DNA of 7,055 bases from JBJXHB01 sp046160725 (GCA_046160725.1 JBJXHB010000051.1:1-7055); one strand, 5' to 3'; shown: positions 1 through 6,589, counted from the stretch's first letter. Notes: a model not told the origin generated them from the sequence alone. Program-made: numbers and translations.

Positions 1-768
1 CTGGACTCGGTGCGCTTTGCGGGCACGGGCGCGGCGCCGCTGCCGCCGGAGGTGATGTCCTGGTACCGCCGCCTCGGCCTGGAGCTGCTGGAGGGCTACG
101 GCATGACCGAACAGTTCGCGCTGGCCACCAGCAGCCTGCCGCGTGAATCACGCATCGGCTATGTCGGCAGCGCGGCCAGCTGCTGCGAGGTCAAGCTGTC
201 GGATATCGGCGAGGTGCTGACCCGCGGCCCGGCCCACATGCAGGGCTACTTCAAGGAGCCCGAGAAGACCGCCGAGACCATGACCGCGGACGGCTGGCTC
301 AAGACCGGCGACCTCGGCGAGTTCGACGACAAGGGCCGGCTGCGCATCGTCGGCCGGGCCAAGGAGCAGTTCAAGACCAGCAAGGGCAAGTATGTGGCGC
401 CCGCACCGATCGAGAGCAAGCTGGGCGCCTTCACCCGCATCGAGGCCTGCATGGTGTCCGGCGTGGCCTTCCCGCAGCCCTTCGCGCTGGCCATGCTGCC
501 GCCCGGCGCCTGGGACGCCATGCGCGCCGCCGATGCACGGAAAGCCTTCACCGACGAGCTGGCCGCGCACCTGAAGGTGGTCAACGCGCAGCTCGACCCG
601 CACGAGCGGCTGGACTTCGTGGCCGTGGTCAGCGAGCAATGGACGGTGGAAAGCGGCTTCGTCACGCCCACCCTCAAGCTCAAGCGCAACGTGATCGAGA
701 AGCACTACGGCGACCACTTCCAGGCCTGGGCCGGGCAGCGCAAGGCCGTGGTCTGGCACGAGGCCTGA
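1..768 (+). CDS. Long-chain acyl-CoA synthetase (AMP-forming), 3' part
   Basis: C-terminal 255 residues of an ANL-superfamily acyl-adenylating enzyme. The reading frame is open from base 1, so the start and the N-terminal half, with the ATP P-loop, lie outside the window. Visible motifs, numbered from the first codon here: GTGAAPLP (8-15), the A5 motif GYGMTE (32-37), the hinge-side TGDLGEFD (102-109), RIVGRAKEQFKTSKGKYVAP (115-134), and the C-terminal PTLKLKR (223-229), whose lysine near 226 matches the usual A10 catalytic position. The FKTSKGKYVAPAPIE form is characteristic of long-chain fatty acyl-CoA synthetases (COG1022 type) rather than acetyl-CoA synthetases. It would convert a fatty acid, ATP and CoA to acyl-CoA in the cytoplasm or at the membrane. 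The WS/DGAT gene follows 128 nt downstream on the same strand, which fits a role in feeding acyl-CoA to neutral-lipid synthesis. Chain-length preference cannot be read from this part. An acyl-ACP ligase of the same superfamily is a less likely alternative. Confidence 0.9.
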   Translation: MDSVRFAGTGAAPLPPEVMSWYRRLGLELLEGYGMTEQFALATSSLPRESRIGYVGSAASCCEVKLSDIGEVLTRGPAHMQGYFKEPEKTAETMTADGWLKTGDLGEFDDKGRLRIVGRAKEQFKTSKGKYVAPAPIESKLGAFTRIEACMVSGVAFPQPFALAMLPPGAWDAMRAADARKAFTDELAAHLKVVNAQLDPHERLDFVAVVSEQWTVESGFVTPTLKLKRNVIEKHYGDHFQAWAGQRKAVVWHEA

Positions 769-771
769 GGC

Positions 772-834
772 ATGAGCACGCCGGGCCGTCCCCAAGTGCG
801 AATCCCGAAGGCGCGCAGCGCGGAGGGTTGTCCT
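772..834 (+). repeat. Tandem repeat copy 1 (63 bp) with internal ATG and Shine-Dalgarno
   Basis: First of two adjacent near-identical units, starting three bases after the TGA of the acyl-CoA synthetase gene. It opens with ATGAGCACGCCGGGCC. Bases 772-807 are identical to 835-870, and 811-829 are identical to 873-891. The unit ends with GGAGG at 822-826, eight bases before the ATG that opens copy 2. The two copies differ by AAG versus CA in the middle (a one-base indel plus a substitution) and in the last five bases. Confidence 0.93.
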
Positions 835-900
835 ATGAGCACGCCGGGCCGTCCCCAAGTGCGAATCCCGCAGCGCGCAGCGCGGAGGGTTTCCGCATGA
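772..900 (+). CDS. Possible 42-aa leader ORF built from the tandem repeat
   Basis: An uninterrupted ORF runs from ATG 772 through both repeat units to a TGA at 898-900, which overlaps the WS/DGAT start codon as ATGA (897-900). The predicted product starts MSTPGRPQVRIP and repeats the same 12 residues from its second in-frame methionine (ATG 835). It is Arg/Pro-rich and resembles no family I recognise. A GAGG at 760-763 lies eight bases before ATG 772, and the copy-1 GGAGG lies eight bases before ATG 835, so both starts have plausible ribosome-binding sites. If translated, the ATGA overlap would couple its termination to WS/DGAT initiation. It may equally be an untranslated by-product of the repeat, since any open frame in such GC-rich DNA is weak evidence. 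Confidence 0.25.
   Translation: MSTPGRPQVRIPKARSAEGCPMSTPGRPQVRIPQRAARRVSA
835..896 (+). repeat. Tandem repeat copy 2 (62 bp), directly abutting the WS/DGAT start codon
   Basis: Second unit of the tandem pair. It begins with its own ATG at 835 and ends immediately before the WS/DGAT ATG at 897. It is one base shorter than copy 1, which puts its ATG and the WS/DGAT ATG in different frames. Its GGAGG at 884-888 is the only good ribosome-binding site for the WS/DGAT gene. A short stem between CCGC (868-871) and GCGG (882-885) is possible in this copy only and would cover the first two G's of that site. Whether it forms is unknown. Confidence 0.93.
884..888 (+). promoter_or_regulatory. Shine-Dalgarno of the WS/DGAT gene, inside repeat copy 2
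   Basis: GGAGG followed by an eight-base spacer and ATG 897, a near-ideal arrangement. It decides the WS/DGAT start in preference to upstream in-frame codons that would read through the repeat and the end of the synthetase gene. The same site with the same spacing stands before ATG 835 (GGAGG at 822-826). Confidence 0.8.
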
Positions 901-2477
901 CCGCCGTCCGACTCAACGCGCTGGACGCGGCCTGGCTGTTCACCGAGTCGCGCGCCACGCCCAACCATGTCGGCGGCCTGCTGACCTTCCGTCTGCCCGA
1001 GGGCGCGCCGACGGACTACCTGCGGCGCATGATGGTGGAGTTCCGCAGCCACCGCAGCTTCGCGGCGCCCTGGAACCGGCGCCTGAAGTGGGCCTTCAAC
1101 AAGAACCCGGTGCCGGCCTGGGTGGAGTCGGACGACCTGGACCTGGAATACCACGTGCGCCATGCGGCGCTGCCGTGGCCGGGCGGCGAACGCGAGCTGG
1201 GCGAGCTGGTCGGGCGTCTGCACAGCACGCCCATCGACCTGGCGCGCCCGCCCTGGGAGTGCACCATCATCGAGGGGCTGGAGGGCGGTCGCTTCGCGTT
1301 CTTCATCAAGATGCACCACTCGCTGATCGACGGCGTCAGCGGCATGAACATGCTGCAGCGCACGATGTCGACCGACCGCGAGCGCAGCCTGAACCTGCCG
1401 CCGTTCTGGGCCACCGGTTCCGGCGAGGCGGCGTCGCGGCCGGCGCGTGCGCGCCCGTCGCCCAGCATGGCCAATGCCACGGCCGCGGCCATCGAGGGCC
1501 TGAGCGAGCAGGCCAAGTCGCTGCCGCAGCTGGCGGCGGCCTTCGGCAAGATACTCAAGCGCATCGGCGACCCGAGCGACGGCATGGCCGTGCCTTTCGA
1601 CGCGCCACGCTCGGCGCTGAACGGCCGGGTGCGCGAGAAGCGCCGCTTCGCCACGCAGCAGTTCGCGATGACCCGCCTGCGGGCCGTGGCCGAGGCTGGC
1701 GGCGGCACCCTGAACGACGTGGTGCTGACACTGTGCGGCGGCGCGTTGCGGCGCTTCCTGCTGGAGCGCGGAGAGCTGCCCGAGAAGACCCTGACCGCCG
1801 GCATACCGGTGTCGGTGCGTCCACAGGGGGACGAGGGCACCGGCAATGCCATTAGCTTCATCGTGGCGTCGCTCGGCACCGATGTGGAGGACCCGCTGGA
1901 GCGGATGCAGGCCATCCGCAGCTCGGTGCGGCATGCCAAGGCCCATGTGCAGAGCCTGCCGCGCCAGGCCATGCTGCAGTACACGATGCTGCTGATGGCG
2001 CCGACCATCGTCACGCTGCTCACCGGCATCGGCGGGCGCACACCGCCGATGTTCAACTGCACCATCTCCAACGTGCCGGGGCCGGACAAGCCGCTGTACT
2101 ACCGGGGCGCAGAGCTGCTGTCGATCTTCCCGGCGTCCATCGTCTCGCATGGCCAGGCGCTCAACATCACCTGCGAGAGCTACAACGGCACGATGAACTT
2201 CGGCTTCACCGCCTGCCACACCTCGGTGCCGCGGGTGCAGAAGCTGGCGGTCTACATGGCCGATGCCATGGCCGAGCTGGAGGCGCTGCTGTTGCCCGAG
2301 TCGGCTGCCGGCAAGGCGGCACCAAAGGCGGCATCCAGGGCGCCGCGCAAGACCGTGAGCAAGACCACCGCCACGACGGCGCCTGAGCCCGCCGCCAGGG
2401 CCGCGCCGGTCAAGCGGGCACGCCCGCCTGCCGCACCGCGGCGCGCAACTCGCCCACCAGGTAAAGCGAGCCGGTGA
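897..2477 (+). CDS. Wax ester synthase / diacylglycerol O-acyltransferase (WS/DGAT)
   Basis: A 526-residue bifunctional acyltransferase of the bacterial WS/DGAT family. It transfers acyl groups from acyl-CoA to fatty alcohols (wax esters) or diacylglycerol (triacylglycerol), normally at the inner face of the membrane and on forming lipid droplets. Family landmarks: N-terminal LNALDAAWLFTESRATPNHVGG (7-28, the LSPMDxxFLxxE...PMHVGG block), the catalytic HHxxxDG motif as HHSLIDG (140-146, His141 and Asp145), a conserved Asn-Asp in TLNDVVL (271-277), and the WS/DGAT C-terminal domain with FNCTISNVPGP (386-396) and the block around 401-456. Residues 467-526 form a low-complexity tail rich in Ala, Pro, Lys and Arg, beyond the usual end of the fold. 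The last 22 codons overlap folC on the other strand. The start at 897 is chosen for its GGAGG at eight bases and because the family's N-terminus begins there. It lies downstream of an acyl-CoA synthetase, probably in one transcript. Preference for wax ester or triacylglycerol cannot be read from sequence. Confidence 0.95.
   Translation: MTAVRLNALDAAWLFTESRATPNHVGGLLTFRLPEGAPTDYLRRMMVEFRSHRSFAAPWNRRLKWAFNKNPVPAWVESDDLDLEYHVRHAALPWPGGERELGELVGRLHSTPIDLARPPWECTIIEGLEGGRFAFFIKMHHSLIDGVSGMNMLQRTMSTDRERSLNLPPFWATGSGEAASRPARARPSPSMANATAAAIEGLSEQAKSLPQLAAAFGKILKRIGDPSDGMAVPFDAPRSALNGRVREKRRFATQQFAMTRLRAVAEAGGGTLNDVVLTLCGGALRRFLLERGELPEKTLTAGIPVSVRPQGDEGTGNAISFIVASLGTDVEDPLERMQAIRSSVRHAKAHVQSLPRQAMLQYTMLLMAPTIVTLLTGIGGRTPPMFNCTISNVPGPDKPLYYRGAELLSIFPASIVSHGQALNITCESYNGTMNFGFTACHTSVPRVQKLAVYMADAMAELEALLLPESAAGKAAPKAASRAPRKTVSKTTATTAPEPAARAAPVKRARPPAAPRRATRPPGKASR
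2410..2477. other. 68-bp convergent 3' overlap of the WS/DGAT and folC genes
   Basis: The WS/DGAT stop (TGA, 2475-2477) lies inside folC, and the folC stop (TCA on the plus strand, 2410-2412) lies inside the WS/DGAT frame, so both proteins use this stretch on opposite strands. In folC it encodes the conserved C-terminal block with TGSLYLVGELR. In WS/DGAT it encodes the end of the low-complexity basic tail. The folC side is therefore the constrained one, and the WS/DGAT tail probably grew into it. No bidirectional terminator with T-runs is seen at the junction. Confidence 0.9.
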
Positions 2478-3738
2478 CCAGCAGCCACTGACCGGGCGCC
2501 ACACGCTGCAGGCAACGCGCCAGGCCGTCGCGCGGGTGGGCGGCGACCTCGGCGCTCAGCCCCTGCTGCGTGCACAGGCGCGCCAGGTCGGTGGCCGGCC
2601 AGCTGCGCCGGCCGTGGTCGAGCTCGGTGCACACCACATGCGCCGCCCGCCCCTGCAACGCGGCGACCAGCGGCTGCGCATGCTTGTCTGCGCCGATGGC
2701 CAGCAGCACCACCGCCGGCCCGGCCTGAGCCGGCTGCTGCTGCAACTGGGCCAGCACTGCCGCCAGCGCAAAGCCCACATGGGCACCGTCCAGCACCACG
2801 CGCAGTGGCGCCGTCGTCAAGGGCGCGGCCGAAGCTGGCGTCTGCGGCCACGGCAGGTCGAAGGCCTCCAGCCGCCCCGGCAGGCCGGCCGCTTGCGCCA
2901 CCGCATCGGGCAGGTCCTGCGGTCCAAGCGGCATGCCGCGTCGCGGACTGACGACGCCGCGCTCGCCCAGCAGGCGCAGGGCCGTGCGGGCCAATGCCCG
3001 GTTGGTCTCGGCAATGCCGCCACTGCCGGCCGGTGGCAGCCAGGTCAGCACGCTGCCCTGGCGCTGTGCCGCCGCGCGCACCACCTCGCCCGCCGGCGTG
3101 TCCGGGACGATGGCGGTCAGCACCGACACGCCGGCCTTGATGATCCCGGCCTTCTCGGCCGCGATCTTCTCGACCGTGTCGCCCAGCACGTCGGTGTGCT
3201 CCAACCCGACGTTGGTGATGATGGCCAGGTCCGGCTGCACCACGTTGGTCGAGTCCAGCCGGCCGCCGATGCCGACCTCGACAACCGCCCAGTCCAGGCC
3301 GGCCTGCGCGTTGTGCACGAAGGCCGCGGCGGTAACGACGTCGAACCAGCTGGCCTCACGCCCGGGTGTGCCGGCGACCACCGCGGCATCGCGCGCGTCC
3401 AGGGCCTGCTGCAGCACGCCGGCCATCGCGTCCTCGGCAATGGGCACGCCGCCGACCGTGATGCGCTCGGTCACATGCTCCAGGTGCGGGCTGGCATAGC
3501 GCCCGGCCCGCCAGCCGGCATGGGTCAGGCCGGCCTCGATCAGCGCACAGACCGAGCCCTTGCCCTTGGTGCCGGTGACATGCACCACGCGGCAGGCCTG
3601 CTGCGGCCGGCCCAGCCGGTCCAGCAGGTCGGTCTGCGCCGAAAGATCGACCCGGTTGCGGGCGCGCTGGGCTCGCTCCCAGTCGATCAGGGCCTCCAGC
3701 CGGGCCCAAACCGCCGGCAACGCGTCCGCTTCGGCCAT
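2410..3738 (-). CDS. folC: FolC-type Mur ligase: folylpolyglutamate synthase / dihydrofolate synthase
   Basis: A 442-residue ATP-dependent amide ligase that adds glutamate to dihydropteroate and/or folates in the cytoplasm. Motifs in order: P-loop VTGTKGKGSV (54-63), folate-binding and conserved YASPHLEHVTERI (81-93), WFDVVTAAAF (131-140), VEVGIGGRLDSTNVV (153-167), ITNVGLEHTDVLG (174-186) followed by EKAGIIK (195-201, the carbamylated-lysine region), DGAH (317-320) and VTGSLYLVGELR (421-432). Length is normal for FolC. The P-loop reads GTKGKGS, where most bacterial FolC have GTNGKGS. After DGAH the usual Asn-Pro is replaced by Val-Gly. The ATG at 3738 leaves 10 nt after the formate dehydrogenase alpha stop. 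A TTG at 3762 would add eight residues and overlap alpha by 14 nt. ATG is preferred, although neither has a strong Shine-Dalgarno. It is the last visible gene of the formate dehydrogenase operon and may be a second FolC besides a housekeeping copy elsewhere. Confidence 0.88.
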   Translation of the reverse strand: MAEADALPAVWARLEALIDWERAQRARNRVDLSAQTDLLDRLGRPQQACRVVHVTGTKGKGSVCALIEAGLTHAGWRAGRYASPHLEHVTERITVGGVPIAEDAMAGVLQQALDARDAAVVAGTPGREASWFDVVTAAAFVHNAQAGLDWAVVEVGIGGRLDSTNVVQPDLAIITNVGLEHTDVLGDTVEKIAAEKAGIIKAGVSVLTAIVPDTPAGEVVRAAAQRQGSVLTWLPPAGSGGIAETNRALARTALRLLGERGVVSPRRGMPLGPQDLPDAVAQAAGLPGRLEAFDLPWPQTPASAAPLTTAPLRVVLDGAHVGFALAAVLAQLQQQPAQAGPAVVLLAIGADKHAQPLVAALQGRAAHVVCTELDHGRRSWPATDLARLCTQQGLSAEVAAHPRDGLARCLQRVAPGQWLLVTGSLYLVGELRAAVRQAGVPA

Positions 3739-3748
3739 AGGGCTTCGC

Positions 3749-6589
3749 TCAGGCGTGGCCAACGCCCGGGTAGCCGTCGTGCACCGGCACGTCGCCGCCA
3801 GGCGTCACCCTGACCGCACAGTACTTCAGCTCCGGAATCTTGCCGTAGGGGTCCAGCGCCGCATTGGTCAGCAGGTTGGCCGCCGCCTCATGGAAGGCGA
3901 ACGGGATGAACACCGCGCCGGCCGGCGTGGCGTCGTCGTGGCGCACCCGCAGGCTGACCTGCCCGCGCCGCGACTGCACCGTGGCCATGGCGCCGGCGGA
4001 CAGGCCCAGCTGCGCGATGTCGGCGCCGCACATCGACACCGTCGGCTGCGGCTCCAGCGCATCCAGCACGCCGGACCGGCGCGTCATGCTGCCGGTGTGC
4101 CAATGCTCGAGCTGGCGGCCGGTGATCAGCACAAAGGGATAGTCGGCATCCGGCAGCTCGTTGGCGCTGATCAGCCCGGCCGGCACCAGGTGGACTCGGC
4201 CGTCGTCGGTGGCGAAGCGGTCGCGGAAGACGATGCGCTGGCCCGGGTCGTCCGGCGCGTGGCAGGGGTAGGTCACGCTGCCCTCGCGCTCCAGCCGGGC
4301 CCAGCTGATGCCGCCGATGGCGGCATGCATGGCCTGGCGCATCTCTTCGTAGACGGCGGCCACGCCGTGGTGCGGGCCGGCATAGGACCAGTCCAGGCCC
4401 AGCCGCTGCGCCAGCTGCTGGATGATCCACAGGTCGTCCCGGGAGTCGCCGGGCGGCTGCAGCGCCTGGCGGCCGAGCTGCACCATGCGGTCGGTGTTGG
4501 TCACGGTGCCGGTCTTCTCGGGCCAGGCGCCGGCGGGCAGCACCACGTCGGCCAGCCAGGCGGTCTCGGTCAGAAAGATGTCCTGCACCACCAGCTGCGA
4601 CAGCGACGCCAGCGCGGCCCGCGCATGGTGCAGGTCGGGGTCGCTCATGGCCGGGTTCTCGCCCATGATGTACATGCCGCGCACCTTGTGCGGGTCGGCG
4701 TCGTCGGCCAGCGCGCGGTCCATGATCTCGACCACCGTGTAGCCCGGGTGCGGGTCCAGCGGCCGGCCCCAGAAGGCCTCGAACCAGGCCCGCGCGTCGG
4801 CGTTGTCGACGCGCTGGTAGTTCGGAAACATCATCGGGATCAGCCCGGCGTCGCTGGCGCCCTGCACATTGTTCTGGCCACGCAGCGGGTGCAGGCCCGA
4901 GCCGGGCTTGCCGATCTGCCCGGCCACGCTGCACAGCGCGATCAGGCAGCGCGCGTTGTCGGTGCCGTGCACATGCTGGCTGATGCCCATGCCCCACAGG
5001 ATCATGGCGGAGCGGGCGTTGGCAAAGGCGCGCGCCACCCGGCGCAGCTGGGGCGCCGGTATGCCGCACACCGGCGCCATGGCCTCCGGGCTGTAGTCGC
5101 GCACATGGTCCCGCAGGGCCTCGAAGTTGCGCGTGCGGTCGCGGATGAAGGCCGCGTCGGCCAGGCCCTCTTCGATGATGGTGTGGATCAGCGCGTTGAG
5201 CATGGCCACGTCGCTGTCCGGCCGGAACGGCAGCACCGCCCAGGCCTGACGCGACAGGTCGGTGATGCGCGGGTCGGCCAGCACGATCTTGGCGCCGCGG
5301 CGCGCGGCGTTCTTCATCCAGGTGGCCGCCACCGGATGGTTGGACGTTGGGTTGGAGCCGATGACGAAGATCAGCTCGGCATGCTCGACATCGTTGACCG
5401 GGTTGCTGACGGCGCCGGAGCCCACGCCCTCCAGCAGCGCGGCCACGCTGGAGGCATGGCACAGGCGGGTGCAGTGGTCGACGTTGTTGCTGCCGAAGCC
5501 GATGCGCACCAGTTTCTGGAACAGGTAGGCCTCCTCGTTGCTGCCCTTGGCCGAGCCGAAGCCGGCCAGTGCCTTGGGGCCATGGCCATCGCGCAGCGCG
5601 CTCAGGCCACCGGCGGCCTGCGCCAGCGCCTCGTCCCAGGTCGCCTCGCGGAACACGCTGCGCCAGTCGGTGCCGGCCTCCGGGATGACCTTGGCCATGC
5701 CGTCGCGGCGGACCAGCGGCCGGGTCAGGCGCGCCGGATGGTGCACATAGTCCTGGCCGAAGCGGCCCTTCACGCACAGGCGCGACAGGTTGGCCGGGCC
5801 GTCGCGGCCGTCCACGGCGACGATGCGCTCGTCGCGCACCTGGTAGGTGATCAGGCAGCCGACGCCGCAGTACGGGCACACCGAGTCGACGCTGCGGTCC
5901 ACCCGCTGGTCGCCGACACGCGTGCGCGGCATCAGGGCGCCAGTGGGGCAGGCCTGCACGCATTCGCCGCAGGCCACGCAAGTGCTGTCGCCCATGGCAT
6001 CGCCGAGGTCGAACACGATGCGCGCATGGGCGCCGCGGCCGGCATAGCCGATGACGTCGTTGACCTGCTCCTCGCGGCAGGCCCGCACGCAGCGGGTGCA
6101 CTGGATGCAGGCGTCCAGGTTCACCACCATGGCCGGGTGCGACAGGTCGGCCGCCGGTTGCGTGCGCTGCAGCGCCGCCAGCGCCGGACGCACCGTCACC
6201 CCCTCGCGCGCAGCCCAGCTGCTGAGCTCGCCGTGCGGCTGCGCGCCGGTGTCGTCGGTCCACTTGTGGCCGCGCGCCGGCAGGTCGGCCAGCAGCAGCT
6301 CCAGCACCAGCTCGCGGCTCTTGCGCGCCCGCGGGCTGTCCACCGACACGGCCATGCCGGGCGCCGGCGCGCGGCAGCAGCTGGGCGCCAGGGTGCGCTC
6401 GCCGGCGATCTCGACCACGCAGGCGCGGCAGTTGCCGTCGGCGCGGTAGCCGGGCTTGAAGCACAGGTGCGGTATGTCCACCCCGGCGCGTTGCGCGGCG
6501 CCCAGGATGGTCTCGCCCGGCGCCGCCTGCAGCGCGCGGCCGTCGAGCGTGAAGTCCACCGGCACGGCGGCGGCAGGCGTCGTCGTCAT
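3749..6589 (-). CDS. NAD-dependent formate dehydrogenase, alpha (catalytic) subunit
   Basis: A 946-residue molybdo- or tungstoenzyme that oxidises formate to CO2 in the cytoplasm. Domains in order: N-terminal [2Fe-2S] ferredoxin domain with Cys43, 54, 57 and 71 (or 72); two [4Fe-4S] clusters in CIQCTRCVRAC (161-171) and CVACGECVQACP (204-215); then the bis-MGD domain with its own [4Fe-4S] site, Cys238, 241, 245 and 272 (VCPYCGVGC). The active site is VDHCTRLCHASS (370-381): Cys377 occupies the position of selenocysteine/cysteine in formate dehydrogenases, followed by His378. The conserved PLRGQNNVQGASD (568-580) contains the substrate-site Arg570. A dinucleotide-binding domain spans about 817-930. 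Residues 73-160 contain no Cys, so the His-Cys3 [4Fe-4S] cluster of NuoG is not visible; from memory, Methylobacterium FDH1-type alpha subunits look similar here. Start: ATG 6589, overlapping the beta stop as ATGA, with a weak GGGA seven bases upstream. An earlier in-frame start would run back through the beta gene and is unlikely. Mo versus W cannot be decided. Confidence 0.95.
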   Translation of the reverse strand: MTTTPAAAVPVDFTLDGRALQAAPGETILGAAQRAGVDIPHLCFKPGYRADGNCRACVVEIAGERTLAPSCCRAPAPGMAVSVDSPRARKSRELVLELLLADLPARGHKWTDDTGAQPHGELSSWAAREGVTVRPALAALQRTQPAADLSHPAMVVNLDACIQCTRCVRACREEQVNDVIGYAGRGAHARIVFDLGDAMGDSTCVACGECVQACPTGALMPRTRVGDQRVDRSVDSVCPYCGVGCLITYQVRDERIVAVDGRDGPANLSRLCVKGRFGQDYVHHPARLTRPLVRRDGMAKVIPEAGTDWRSVFREATWDEALAQAAGGLSALRDGHGPKALAGFGSAKGSNEEAYLFQKLVRIGFGSNNVDHCTRLCHASSVAALLEGVGSGAVSNPVNDVEHAELIFVIGSNPTSNHPVAATWMKNAARRGAKIVLADPRITDLSRQAWAVLPFRPDSDVAMLNALIHTIIEEGLADAAFIRDRTRNFEALRDHVRDYSPEAMAPVCGIPAPQLRRVARAFANARSAMILWGMGISQHVHGTDNARCLIALCSVAGQIGKPGSGLHPLRGQNNVQGASDAGLIPMMFPNYQRVDNADARAWFEAFWGRPLDPHPGYTVVEIMDRALADDADPHKVRGMYIMGENPAMSDPDLHHARAALASLSQLVVQDIFLTETAWLADVVLPAGAWPEKTGTVTNTDRMVQLGRQALQPPGDSRDDLWIIQQLAQRLGLDWSYAGPHHGVAAVYEEMRQAMHAAIGGISWARLEREGSVTYPCHAPDDPGQRIVFRDRFATDDGRVHLVPAGLISANELPDADYPFVLITGRQLEHWHTGSMTRRSGVLDALEPQPTVSMCGADIAQLGLSAGAMATVQSRRGQVSLRVRHDDATPAGAVFIPFAFHEAAANLLTNAALDPYGKIPELKYCAVRVTPGGDVPVHDGYPGVGHA
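6586..6589 (-). other. ATGA stop-start overlap between FDH beta and alpha genes
   Basis: On the minus strand the alpha start codon (6589-6587) overlaps the beta stop TGA (6588-6586). This arrangement usually couples translation of the two genes and would help keep the tightly associated subunits in equal amounts. Upstream of the ATG there is only a weak GGGA, which is consistent with coupling. Confidence 0.85.

Noticed and set aside
639..896. An upstream extension of the WS/DGAT frame starting inside the acyl-CoA synthetase gene.
   Set aside because: It would translate the synthetase's 3' end out of frame and then the repeat. The family N-terminus and an ideal Shine-Dalgarno both place the start at 897.
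772..896. The repeat pair as a CRISPR array or attachment site.
   Set aside because: Only two directly abutting units with no spacers, and no integrase, tRNA or Cas gene nearby.
2414..2427. Inverted repeat GCGGGCACGCCCGC near the folC stop, considered as a terminator.
   Set aside because: The loop is only 2-4 nt, no T-run follows on either strand, and such short GC palindromes are common in this DNA.
705..2504. A 599-codon open frame on the minus strand across the WS/DGAT gene.
   Set aside because: It is a shadow of the WS/DGAT frame with Arg/His/Gly-rich composition and no domain signal; the plus-strand gene has clear catalytic motifs.
2536..3813. A 425-codon open frame on the plus strand opposite folC.
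   Set aside because: Same high-GC shadow effect. The minus-strand frame carries the P-loop and other FolC motifs, and this one carries none.
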